From: a bacterium
Lineage (GTDB): Bacteria; RUG730; JAAEPJ01
Direction: 5' to 3'
Length of the DNA stretch: 14,003 nucleotides
Assembly (NCBI GenBank): GCA_024222485.1
Contig: JAAEPJ010000459.1
Coordinates: 1-14,003 of the forward strand
Below are positions 6,022 through 13,347 of this stretch, in pieces. Both the position numbers and the translations under genes were made by a program. The first letter of the stretch is position 1. Each line of letters starts with the position of its first letter. Below the pieces are notes generated by a model. The model worked only from the letters and a program-made list of their open reading frames with translations. It was not told the origin of the DNA and searched no databases.

Positions 6022-6960
6022 ATGGACAACTTTAATTATCAAGCTTATATCAAAAGTGGTAGAATCCACGGAGAAAAAGCGATTTTAACCGAATCAGAAC
6101 AAGTTTCTGAAAAAAAATATAAGCAAGGATACGACGATAGAGAAGATGAATCTCTAGGCGCACGTAGAGGTGCTGAAAAAGGCAAAAAACAATCTATGAA
6201 AGATCGTAGAGACGATTCTTATGGAAAATTTGGTAAACGTGATGCTGAGAAAAAAGGCAAAAACAAAATCAATAAAGAAAGCCTATCAGAAACTATTGCT
6301 GAAGCTAAAGCTAAAATTGATGAGGGTTCTTACCCATTTGATCAATGTTTAGCTGATAACGAAGGTAAATATGGTAAAAAAGGTGCTGCTAAAGTATGTG
6401 GTGCTATTAAAGCCCAATATGGTGAAGGTCAAGTAAATGAAATGGATGAAGTTTCATGGAATGATAAAAATAATCCAACCAGAGGCGCTTCTAAAAAAGA
6501 ATTAGATCCTAAAAAAGTAGGCCAATCTACAGCAGCATATTCAGTAAATGAAGATGCTAGAACTGATGCTGAACAAGAAGGATATAAAGATGGGTTTGAA
6601 GATGCTAAAGATGATATTGAAGGAGCATTAAAGAAAATGAAAGTATCTGAACTTAAAGATAAAATCAAAACTGAAATTGTAAGTGCATTATCAGAAGCTG
6701 AAGAGGAAGTAGACGTTGATGTTGATGTTGAAGACGAAGTTGAAGTAGAAGCTGGAGCTGATGATATTGAAATCGAAAGACCAGGCGTTAAAACAACAAT
6801 TGATGTTGGTTTATCCCCAGAAGAAGAAGTAGTACAAGATTCTTTAAAAGCTGCAATGGATGCTGCTAATGAATTAGGTAATCAAAAATTAGCTGATCAA
6901 ATTGGTAATACAATTACTTTCTTTACAAGAGAATTTGTGGTTGGTCAAAATACTGATTAA
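6022..6960 (+). CDS. Probable virion/internal head protein with targeting-like N-terminus
   Basis: This 312-residue protein begins MDNFNYQAYIKSGRIHGEKA, a divergent relative of the shared leader, with a cleavage-like LTE|S at 22-25. The first third is very basic (KKYKQGYDDREDESLGARRG and following). A module at 103-134, SYPFDQCLADNEGKYGKKGA...KVCGAIKAQYG, has two cysteines and belongs to a type I recall from many phage head and maturation proteins. It is preceded by LSE|T (88-91) and IDE|G (99-102). LSE|A (223-226) precedes an acidic Asp/Glu-Val repeat (227-243). The C-terminal helix (DSLKAAMDAANELGNQKLAD, about 273-292) also looks conserved. No enzyme motif is present. A late-promoter box lies directly upstream. 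Its function is unknown; a structural role is likely. Confidence 0.9.
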   Translation: MDNFNYQAYIKSGRIHGEKAILTESEQVSEKKYKQGYDDREDESLGARRGAEKGKKQSMKDRRDDSYGKFGKRDAEKKGKNKINKESLSETIAEAKAKIDEGSYPFDQCLADNEGKYGKKGAAKVCGAIKAQYGEGQVNEMDEVSWNDKNNPTRGASKKELDPKKVGQSTAAYSVNEDARTDAEQEGYKDGFEDAKDDIEGALKKMKVSELKDKIKTEIVSALSEAEEEVDVDVDVEDEVEVEAGADDIEIERPGVKTTIDVGLSPEEEVVQDSLKAAMDAANELGNQKLADQIGNTITFFTREFVVGQNTD

Positions 6961-6963
6961 TAC

Positions 6964-8922
6964 ATGCTTAACGAACGTAAACTTACGGAAAGAGAACTAG
7001 ATAAACGTGCGGAAGCAATTCAAGGTTTGTTGTCCAACAAACGCACACTAGTTAAAAAGTACGGTAAGGATGCGGAAAAAGTTATGTATGGTATTGCAAC
7101 AAAACAAGCTAAATCAAAAGTAGAAGGCATGAATAAAGATAAAATTAAAGAACTAATTCAACAAGCCTTAGAGGGCAAAAAGGAAAAGGAAAAACCCTTA
7201 TCCAAACCCATAGCTAAGGATCTTAAAAAAATGAAAACTAACTTTAATGATTTAAAGAAGAGACTTAAATTAGAAGATACTGTTGATACTGGTTTTTCTG
7301 GTCGTGCTGATTATGGTGAAGAAGATAAAGCACTAGGTCAAGAAGATGAGCTAGAAATGAAAGGCTTAGAAGAAGCACTTAACCCAGAAGTATCTAACGC
7401 TGTAAATCGTTTTATTAAGGCAATGGCTAAACGATATAGTTACAGTGAAAAAGATGCTGTATTCGCTATTCAGGCTGCTTTAAAACAAAGAAAATTTGAT
7501 AGTTTAGATGAAAGAGTAGCTAAAATTGATGAAATTTTAGACGAAAACATAGATAAAAAATATAGTGACTTCTTACTAGCATTAAGAGACTCAGGTGTAA
7601 CTAATATGTTTGGTGCTGCTCCTTATTTACAAAGAGAATTTGGTTTAGATAAAAGAGAAGCAAGAGAAATTCTATCTAATTGGATGAAATCATTCAATGA
7701 AGGAATTGATTACGATGAAGCTTTAACTTTAAGAGGAATGTTAGCTGATTTAAAGAAAGAAAGAGAGCAATTATTTAGAGATATGGAGCAAGAAGCAGAA
7801 CCAGAAGGTGGGCCGATTGCAGATAGATACGGTGATGAATTAAATAAATTAGAAGACCGTATGTACAAAATTGCTAAACAACTTCGTGATTATGATATGA
7901 ATGAATCACAAGAAGATATTAATGAAAATATTCCAACAGTATTCGACGATGAAAGCATGGATGCGTTATTTGACCTTATTTTAAAATACGTAGATGACCC
8001 AGCCGACGCAGAAAGAGAATTAGAAAGATTTGAAGCTGGAGGATATGATGCCTTTTCACCAGAGGTGATGGCTAACCTAGATAGAGATCCAGAATTCGGA
8101 GCTTGGTACGATAAAGTACATAGTATAAAAGAAGCAATGGATGGTGGTCGATTATTCGATTATTTTGCTAATAAAGGATATATAGTAAAAGAACGTAGAC
8201 CAGATGGATATCCACCAAAAGAAGGAGTAGAAGGATTTCAAGTTACAGATAGAAAAGATAGTGGTAGAAGAAGTGATAACCCACAAACAGTAATATTTCA
8301 ATATAATAAAGATACTGATCAATTTACCATTAGTCAAATGAGTGGTTATAAAATAGACCAAGGCCCAGCTATTAAAGCAGGAATGAGAGAAAAGGGAATG
8401 ACATGGGCAGCTGGAATAGATAATTATATAACTGATGGAAATTATAACCCAGTAAATATTTCAGCCGAAGGTTTAAAAGATATAGTTGACCATGTAATGG
8501 GTGGTTTAAGCCGAGAAATTAAAGCACAAACAGACTTTTATAGAGATAGAGGACGTACATCAGGTACTATAGATGAAAAAATAGCTGCTGCTGTAAGAGA
8601 AAAATTAACAAAATCATCATCAGTAGAAGATCATGTTGAAGATTTTAAAGATTCAGATGCACCTCAATTTAAAGGTAAATCATTAAAGAAAATCAAACAA
8701 ATGGCTTTAGCATCATTTCTACAAAAACAAGGTAAGAAAAAAGTATCTGAAGGATTTAAAGTAGGCCAAAAAGTAACATATCTAGGACACCCTGCTGAAA
8801 TTACTTTAGTTGATAAAGATGTAATGGATAGAGTTTACTATAATGTATCTTATGATAAAGGTACAGGTAAAACTAAGGTATCCAACATCTATAACAAAGG
8901 TGGTGAAATTAAAGCTGTATAA
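6964..8922 (+). CDS. Large modular phage protein, probable structural/internal protein
   Basis: This 652-residue protein starts with a helical module ([20 protein letters not shown], then [20 protein letters not shown]) that I recognise from many marine phage proteins. Further modules follow. [20 protein letters not shown] is at 159-178. An [20 protein letters not shown]...[14 protein letters not shown] unit spans 201-237. A coiled-coil-like [20 protein letters not shown]...[12 protein letters not shown] spans about 249-312. A larger mixed region runs about 395-545. A small SH3-like beta unit lies at 598-652 ([20 protein letters not shown]). Cleavage-like tripeptides fall between several of these: LEE|A (135-138), INE|N (319-322) and IKE|A (388-391), plus the weaker VSE|G near 595. 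The N-terminus lacks the shared leader. It sits 3 bases after the previous stop. I cannot assign a function. Confidence 0.9.
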   Translation: MLNERKLTERELDKRAEAIQGLLSNKRTLVKKYGKDAEKVMYGIATKQAKSKVEGMNKDKIKELIQQALEGKKEKEKPLSKPIAKDLKKMKTNFNDLKKRLKLEDTVDTGFSGRADYGEEDKALGQEDELEMKGLEEALNPEVSNAVNRFIKAMAKRYSYSEKDAVFAIQAALKQRKFDSLDERVAKIDEILDENIDKKYSDFLLALRDSGVTNMFGAAPYLQREFGLDKREAREILSNWMKSFNEGIDYDEALTLRGMLADLKKEREQLFRDMEQEAEPEGGPIADRYGDELNKLEDRMYKIAKQLRDYDMNESQEDINENIPTVFDDESMDALFDLILKYVDDPADAERELERFEAGGYDAFSPEVMANLDRDPEFGAWYDKVHSIKEAMDGGRLFDYFANKGYIVKERRPDGYPPKEGVEGFQVTDRKDSGRRSDNPQTVIFQYNKDTDQFTISQMSGYKIDQGPAIKAGMREKGMTWAAGIDNYITDGNYNPVNISAEGLKDIVDHVMGGLSREIKAQTDFYRDRGRTSGTIDEKIAAAVREKLTKSSSVEDHVEDFKDSDAPQFKGKSLKKIKQMALASFLQKQGKKKVSEGFKVGQKVTYLGHPAEITLVDKDVMDRVYYNVSYDKGTGKTKVSNIYNKGGEIKAV

Positions 8923-8924
8923 CA

Positions 8925-9395
8925 ATGACTAAAGCAGAATTAAGAGAAAAAATTAAAACATTAGCAGTACAAGTTATGGCTGAAAAAGCTAAAACTGATG
9001 ACGCTGCCTTAGCTTATGATGAGTTAGTTAAATTCCCAGCTTTAAAAGATATTATAGTGGATCTATTAACTGATCAATTTGATTCATTTTTAGAATCAGT
9101 AGATTGGGTAGCTCCACGTCCTACAACTTTTCGTATAAATTTGTTGAATGGGCAAAATTTCTTACTTATGTTTACGGACAGAAGTTGGATAGGACAAGTA
9201 CAAGGAAAAAAATATTATCTACTAAACCTCGACGAGGAAGAAAGATGCGCTCTAGCGATTAACAGACTTCTAAGAGTAGGACCCGCTAGTGGTGCTGAAA
9301 TGGAGGGAGAAGCAAGTGAAACTGATACAACAACAGACACCGCTGATACCGAAGTTGAAGATGAAGTAGATGTTAACGTAGATGTAGACGCATAA
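8925..9395 (+). CDS. Conserved phage protein with acidic C-terminal repeat
   Basis: This 156-residue protein has an N-terminal helix (MTKAELREKIKTLAVQVMAE). A folded alpha/beta core follows (about 45-120), with FDSFLESVDWVAPRPTTFRI, NLLNGQNFLLMFTDRSWIGQ and KYYLLNLDEEERCALAINRL. The last 35 residues are disordered and acidic, ending EVEDEVDVNVDVDA. That tail echoes the acidic repeat in the protein encoded at 6022. Codons around 9160-9290 (acg, ctc gac gag, tgc gct cta gcg) are less AT-biased than elsewhere. I do not recognise a function. The tight spacing (2 bases after the previous stop, TAATG into the next gene) suggests it works with its neighbours in the virion. Confidence 0.88.
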   Translation: MTKAELREKIKTLAVQVMAEKAKTDDAALAYDELVKFPALKDIIVDLLTDQFDSFLESVDWVAPRPTTFRINLLNGQNFLLMFTDRSWIGQVQGKKYYLLNLDEEERCALAINRLLRVGPASGAEMEGEASETDTTTDTADTEVEDEVDVNVDVDA

Positions 9396-10828
9396 TGAAT
9401 ATATTCGATAAATTTTTTACAAAATTCGCTTATAAATTCCCTAAAGGATATCCTGATATGGATAATCCTTCTGATGTTACTTTATTAGAATCTTTAATCA
9501 GTGAAGCTACAAATTTTAAATTTAAACTTACTGAAGTAACTGCTTTAACTAAACGAGAATTAGAAAAAGATGCTACTTTTAGAGGGGGTGTTAAAGAACC
9601 TCGTGTTAATATTTTACTAAAAAAAATTAAAAATGATGAACCTTTAACATTAGTTGATGGATCTGAATTTATAGTTGATAATAAAGAAGAAGTTATACAA
9701 GCATTAGGTAATCCTATTCCTGCAAAAGGTATTGAATTAAAAGATAAAGAAGGTAATACAATTACTACTTCTAAATTAGCTAAAACTGCTGAATTTGGCG
9801 GTGGAGGAGGAATGAGGGGAGGATCGGATATAACTAAAGCAGCTGAAAACGCTCAATGTATAGCAAATGCCATTAGATACAATAAAGGAAATAACATAAC
9901 CTCAGAAGATATTACTGAAGAAAATATTGAATTATCTAAAAGTGATGTAGATGGAGATGGATTTAATGAAGGAAAAGAATTACTACTTGGAAACCCGGGA
10001 TGGCTTAATTCTAGTGTTAATATTGCTAATGAATTAGCAGCAGTATATTCAGGCCCATTTATTCAAAATAGAGGATCTGCATGGGTTAAAAATTTAGAGA
10101 CAGCAGTAAAACCATTTTTAAAAGATGTTGGTATTAGAGATATAAACAAATGGAACCCAGCTGATATTTGGATGGTAGCACCAAGTGAAATGAATATTGA
10201 ATGGCCTAATAATTTGGGTGAAATAAATGCTTTATTATTAGAAAAATATAATGAAGGAACAATAGTAGGTGTTTCACTTAAAAAAGCAGAAAAATCTGCT
10301 TCATTAAAAATAACTAACCTTCAAAGACCAGATGCTGTTGAATATGAAGGCATAGCAGTTACCCCCAGAAACGCTAAAGCCTTTATTACATTTAGTGATG
10401 GTGGAAGTATGGAGTTTAGAAATTTTGGAGGTGATACTGGATTTATGGGTGAACTAGAAGGCACAGGAGCTGCAGCTGGTAAAGTAGGTTATGGATACAT
10501 TAAATCAGTATTAGATAAATATAATGTAGAAGTTTCCGATCCTAAAACAATTAGAATTCAGGCATCAGAAGAAGACCCTAAATTTAAAACTAAATTTAAA
10601 AAATTATGGGATGAAACCGAAGGTTTAGATCCTAATGATTTTGAATCTAATTATAACGCCAGACCAACTCCTAAATCAAACCAAGCTTGGAGAATATCTA
10701 AGTATTTAGCTTTAGAATTAATTAACGCTATAGATAAATCAGAAAATAAAAACGAAATAATAGATGCTTTTGTTAGATATGCTTCATCTCAAGGAGATGA
10801 ATCTTCTATATTTGTTAAAGCATCTTAA
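9395..10828 (+). CDS. Putative PD-(D/E)XK-type nuclease, virion-associated
   Basis: This 477-residue protein has an N-terminal part (1-60) with FDKFFTKFAYKFPKGYPDMD and the cleavage-like LISE|A (35-39), followed by a small basic domain (RVNILLKKIKNDEPLTLVDG). A glycine-rich loop (EFGGGGGMRGG, 133-143) leads into the main domain. There NKWNPADIWMV (251-261) and, 30 residues later, GTIVGVSLKK (288-297) match the order and spacing of a PD-(D/E)XK nuclease core, with Asp257 and S-x-K (Ser294, Lys296) as candidate metal-site residues. A calcium-type loop DVDGDGFNEGKE (184-195) is inserted. I recall similar proteins annotated as minor structural proteins in marine phages. If active and packaged, it could attack host DNA early in infection. 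Nuclease activity is inferred from motifs only. Confidence 0.9.
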   Translation: MNIFDKFFTKFAYKFPKGYPDMDNPSDVTLLESLISEATNFKFKLTEVTALTKRELEKDATFRGGVKEPRVNILLKKIKNDEPLTLVDGSEFIVDNKEEVIQALGNPIPAKGIELKDKEGNTITTSKLAKTAEFGGGGGMRGGSDITKAAENAQCIANAIRYNKGNNITSEDITEENIELSKSDVDGDGFNEGKELLLGNPGWLNSSVNIANELAAVYSGPFIQNRGSAWVKNLETAVKPFLKDVGIRDINKWNPADIWMVAPSEMNIEWPNNLGEINALLLEKYNEGTIVGVSLKKAEKSASLKITNLQRPDAVEYEGIAVTPRNAKAFITFSDGGSMEFRNFGGDTGFMGELEGTGAAAGKVGYGYIKSVLDKYNVEVSDPKTIRIQASEEDPKFKTKFKKLWDETEGLDPNDFESNYNARPTPKSNQAWRISKYLALELINAIDKSENKNEIIDAFVRYASSQGDESSIFVKAS

Positions 10829-10832
10829 TAAT

Positions 10833-10840
10833 TATAATAA
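10833..10840 (+). promoter_or_regulatory. Possible late-promoter-like box TATAATAA
   Basis: The same octamer as at 3239 occurs in the 18-bp gap before the gene at 10847, but only 6 bases ahead of the ATG. A transcript from it would be nearly leaderless. This is weak evidence in such AT-rich DNA. Confidence 0.25.
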
Positions 10841-10846
10841 AACAAT

Positions 10847-12109
10847 ATGTGTAACTGCGGATGTAATACTTGTGAAACTAAAATAAAAGGACCTTTACTT
10901 ACTGAAAGTAAAGTAAAATCTTTATTATCTGAAGGTCTTCAATATCACATAGATAAAAAAATACCATTATTTGAAACAGTATATCGTATTGGTTCAGATA
11001 AACATTTAGCTTTAATTAAAGAAGCTAGAAAAATGTATTCACGTAATGTAATTGATTTATGTGAAGATGATGAAGCATTAATTAAAACACATTTAGGTGA
11101 ATTTGCTTTATATGAAGGTGTATCTGTACCTTTAGATTTACCTATGTTAAACGAATCAGATTCTAATTACCCAGATTTTGATTTAAATAGAAACATAAGA
11201 TACCAAGATACATCTATTTCAAGCGGAATGTGGAGATACACAGGTCAAGAACAAGGTGGAAAAGGTGTTTATAGAAATTTAAATAATGGTCAAATATTAG
11301 CCTTTGATAGAAGTGATTTTGATATATTTAGAAATAATCTTAGTAGCCATTTTGATATTTCAGAATCAATAAATGAAGCTAAAATGCCTACTCAAGACCA
11401 AGTAGATAAATTCTTTACATTAACTAATAATGAAATGCATTATTTAAATTCTAAACCAGTAGAGGGTCAAGAAAAAACTTTCAATAAAATGGAAGTCGAA
11501 CCTTGGGATGAATATGATTTATCTAATTTTAATGCTTTAGTTAGAAAAGCTAAATCTAAAGGTAAAATAAATGAAAATAAAGCAATAATCACTTTCAAAA
11601 ATGATTACGAAGTTAAAATGAATACAGGTGAAGGGTATGATGATGACTTTGAATATTTTGAAGCAGGAGAAAGAGAACAAGTTTATATCTTAAATAAAAA
11701 TGATAGAAGAGTTCATGTTGAATTTGGTGATGGAACTAATGCTTTCATCCCAACAGGTTTAATATCAATCCAAGATAAATCATTAAATGAAGATGAACAA
11801 TTAGACGAAAAGAAAAAGGCTAAGAAAAAAGAAAAAAAAGACCCACCATTAAATAAACCAAAACGTGGTGGTTCAAAAGCATATTATGTTTATGTACGTG
11901 ATCCTAAAACTAAAAAAATTAAAAAAGTATCATTTGGATCAGGTGGTTTAAGAGCTAAAATTAAAAACAAAGAAGCTCGTACTGCATTTGCTGCTAGACA
12001 TAATTGCAAAAATAAAAAAGATAGAACTAAAGCAGGATATTGGTCTTGTAATTTACCAAGATACGCCCCAGCATTAGGATTAGGTGCTAAAATGAATACT
12101 TTTTGGTAA
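10847..12109 (+). CDS. Multi-module phage polyprotein with Cys-rich start and basic C-terminal domain
   Basis: This 420-residue protein opens with MCNCGCNTCE, four cysteines in nine residues that could bind a metal. LTE|S (18-21) and LSE|G (27-30) follow. Module 1 (30-100; LQYHIDKKIPLFETVYRIGS...KEARKMYSRN...FALYEGVSVPLDLP) is a recurring phage module that I recognise but cannot name functionally. LNE|S (101-104) leads to module 2 (104-174), INE|A (175-178) to module 3 (178-240), INE|N (241-244) to module 4 (a beta-rich unit with FEAGEREQVYILNKND and VEFGDGTNAFIPTG), and LNE|D (313-316) to a basic C-terminal domain (322-420). That last domain contains SKAYYVYVRDPKTKKIKKVS then ARHNCKNKKDRTKAGYWSCN, a familiar phage domain (possibly the DUF5872 type, from memory). 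The boundary motifs imply proteolytic release of about five pieces. It ends in a TAATG overlap. Confidence 0.9.
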   Translation: MCNCGCNTCETKIKGPLLTESKVKSLLSEGLQYHIDKKIPLFETVYRIGSDKHLALIKEARKMYSRNVIDLCEDDEALIKTHLGEFALYEGVSVPLDLPMLNESDSNYPDFDLNRNIRYQDTSISSGMWRYTGQEQGGKGVYRNLNNGQILAFDRSDFDIFRNNLSSHFDISESINEAKMPTQDQVDKFFTLTNNEMHYLNSKPVEGQEKTFNKMEVEPWDEYDLSNFNALVRKAKSKGKINENKAIITFKNDYEVKMNTGEGYDDDFEYFEAGEREQVYILNKNDRRVHVEFGDGTNAFIPTGLISIQDKSLNEDEQLDEKKKAKKKEKKDPPLNKPKRGGSKAYYVYVRDPKTKKIKKVSFGSGGLRAKIKNKEARTAFAARHNCKNKKDRTKAGYWSCNLPRYAPALGLGAKMNTFW

Positions 12110-12144
12110 TGGATAACTTTGATTTAAGAAAATATTTAACTGAA
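12109..12144 (+). repeat. Copy 2 of shared N-terminal coding repeat (MDNFDLRKYLTE)
   Basis: Twelve codons parallel those at 4287 and 12643, with one conservative change (Arg for Lys at residue 7) and Gln rather than Gly after the LTE. Confidence 0.78.
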
Positions 12145-12405
12145 CAAAAAGAGGAAGATAGTAATAAAGTTCCTGGTGCTTCTTTAATTTTACCAAGAGG
12201 TAAAGAAATAATACTGCAAGCCGAAGAACAAGACTATAAAAGAGGATTACTTGTAACTTTATTAGATAATGGTGGTTACAGTATTAAATATTGGTATGGT
12301 GATGATGTCAAAGTATATCCTGCTGAAGTAGAAGTCGATGGCAAATCTATTAAAAAAGATGCAGAAGTAGTAAATATATTATTCCACCCAGAATTAGAAA
12401 AATGA
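12109..12405 (+). CDS. Small protein with capsid-targeting-like N-terminus
   Basis: I chose the ATG at 12109 over a TTG two codons upstream. From here the protein begins MDNFDLRKYLTEQKEED, matching the leaders at 4287 and 12643, and the ATG overlaps the previous stop as TAATG. After the leader (LTE at 10-12) comes a folded unit of about 75 residues, probably mainly beta: GASLILPRGKEIILQAEEQD, LVTLLDNGGYSIKYWYGDDV and PAEVEVDGKSIKKDAEVVNI. I do not recognise it. The likely mature product would be only about 86 residues. It is a candidate small internal head protein. The stop overlaps the next start as ATGA. Confidence 0.88.
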   Translation: MDNFDLRKYLTEQKEEDSNKVPGASLILPRGKEIILQAEEQDYKRGLLVTLLDNGGYSIKYWYGDDVKVYPAEVEVDGKSIKKDAEVVNILFHPELEK

Positions 12406-12650
12406 ATCCATACGAAAATAAAGGTAATATAAGAACGTTTTCGCAAGATGTAAATAAACTAGAATTAGTTTGGCATCAAGATGCTGAAGATAGAGATATC
12501 GAAGTATTAGAAGGTAAAGGATGGGAATTACAAATGGATAATGAATTACCCTTTGAATTAGTAAAGGGAGATCGTATATTTATAACAGAAGGTAGAATAC
12601 ACCGAATATTAAAAGGTACTACTGATTTAAAAATAAAAATAAATGGATAA
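12402..12650 (+). CDS. Small cupin-like protein
   Basis: This 82-residue protein has the strand pattern of a minimal cupin: WHQDAEDRDIEVLEGKGWEL, then NELPFELVKGDRIFITEGRI and HRILKGTTDLKIKI. The H-x(5)-R...G.G and later GD..FI..G..HR pieces resemble cupin motifs 1 and 2. I recall similar small proteins in other marine myoviruses. Cupins bind metal or small ligands, but no reaction can be assigned. The ITE|G inside it lies on a predicted core strand, so I do not read it as a processing site. There is no targeting-like leader. It overlaps both neighbours (ATGA at 12402, 8 bases at 12643). Confidence 0.85.
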   Translation: MNPYENKGNIRTFSQDVNKLELVWHQDAEDRDIEVLEGKGWELQMDNELPFELVKGDRIFITEGRIHRILKGTTDLKIKING

Positions 12651-12681
12651 TTTCGATTTAAAAAAATATTTAGCTGAAGGT
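12643..12681 (+). repeat. Copy 3 of shared N-terminal coding repeat (MDNFDLKKYLAEG)
   Basis: This is the best match to the T4-like processing consensus LxE|G. Its DNA is nearly the same as at 4287 over about 40 bases (the segment GATTTAAAAAAATATTTA is identical). Confidence 0.8.
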
Positions 12682-13224
12682 AGGTTATTCAAAGAAGAAT
12701 TAACTTACGATTTTGATGAGGTTAATGATGCCATCTATGATCCTGCTTATAAAGCAGAAGTAGAAGCAGGTATTAAAGCTCAATTACCAAACATCTCAGA
12801 TGAAGTTTTACAAGCTATTATAGATAGTTCTGTAGAATACTATTATGACCAAAGAGAAGAAAATGTATCCTCTAGCGATATAGTAAATATGGCAGTTGAT
12901 TACTATAACGATGAAATGGTTGGAGACAGTAAACCATCTGCTCCAAGACAAAAATATGATTTATCTAGTGTTGATTTAAGTGGATTAGATAAAGGTCAAA
13001 AAGAAGCTTTTGATAAATTTGTAGATGTTTACCTTAAACCTTATGGTGAAGATGAAACACAAGAAGATTTAGAACGCTACGTTAGACAATTTGGAAAAGC
13101 AGAAAATGCATACGATCTTGATTCTATAATTCCAAACTCATTCCAGTATGATAGCGATGAAAGAGAAGCTATGCAGTTTCAATTGAGAAGAGCTTATTTA
13201 GATGATGATCAACCTATGGATTAA
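12643..13224 (+). CDS. Unrecognised acidic protein with capsid-targeting-like N-terminus
   Basis: This 193-residue protein begins MDNFDLKKYLAEGRLFKEEL, the clearest copy of the shared leader, ending in a perfect LAE|G (10-13). The remainder is acidic and probably helical. Region 20-90 contains DFDEVNDAIYDPAYKAEVEA and VLQAIIDSSVEYYYDQREEN. A linker (SKPSAPRQKYDLSSVDLSGL) leads to a second helical domain (112-193). There are no cysteines, membrane segments or catalytic signatures. Cutting at LAE|G would leave about 181 residues. By analogy with T4 IPI-IPIII it may be an internal head protein ejected to counter a host defence, but only the leader supports this. It is the last gene before a spacer with a strong hairpin. 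Confidence 0.9.
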   Translation: MDNFDLKKYLAEGRLFKEELTYDFDEVNDAIYDPAYKAEVEAGIKAQLPNISDEVLQAIIDSSVEYYYDQREENVSSSDIVNMAVDYYNDEMVGDSKPSAPRQKYDLSSVDLSGLDKGQKEAFDKFVDVYLKPYGEDETQEDLERYVRQFGKAENAYDLDSIIPNSFQYDSDEREAMQFQLRRAYLDDDQPMD

Positions 13225-13238
13225 AATAAAAACATATA

Positions 13239-13259
13239 GAACAGATTCATAGCCTGTTC
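13239..13259 (+). other. Weak hairpin in spacer (6-bp stem)
   Basis: GAACAG (13239-13244) pairs with CTGTTC (13254-13259) across a 9-base loop, just after the stop at 13224. No T-tract follows. It may be part of the transcript end or an RNA-processing site, or chance. Confidence 0.3.
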
Positions 13260-13282
13260 GATTAAAATAAATTAAAGAGATC

Positions 13283-13306
13283 TGTGGCCTCCGTTTGGAG
13301 GCCACA
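13283..13306 (+). terminator. Strong GC-rich hairpin, probable (possibly bidirectional) terminator
   Basis: TGTGGCCTCC and GGAGGCCACA form a perfect 10-bp stem with a GTTT loop, in otherwise very AT-rich DNA. The sequence after it on the + strand (CTTAAGTTTCG) is only modestly T-rich. On the - strand the hairpin is followed by TCTCTTTAATTT. It separates the head-to-tail gene array from the dehydrogenase gene, as expected of a terminator. Confidence 0.65.
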
Positions 13307-13330
13307 CTTAAGTTTCGTATATTAACGTGT

Positions 13331-13338
13331 TAAAAATA
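13331..13338 (+). promoter_or_regulatory. Possible late-promoter-like box TAAAAATA
   Basis: One mismatch from TATAAATA, 9 bases before the ATG at 13348 and downstream of the probable terminator. A promoter is expected here because the next gene should need its own. The exact box is uncertain. Confidence 0.3.
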
Positions 13339-13347
13339 AAAGTATAG

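Noticed and set aside
12103-12108. TTG start two codons before the ATG at 12109
   Set aside because: It would lie within the previous gene and put MV before the conserved MDNFDL leader. The ATG gives the shared N-terminus and a TAATG overlap.
12580-12600. ITEGR in the cupin-like protein as a leader-type site
   Set aside because: It corresponds to the core strand and turn before the cupin HR, so it is probably structural.
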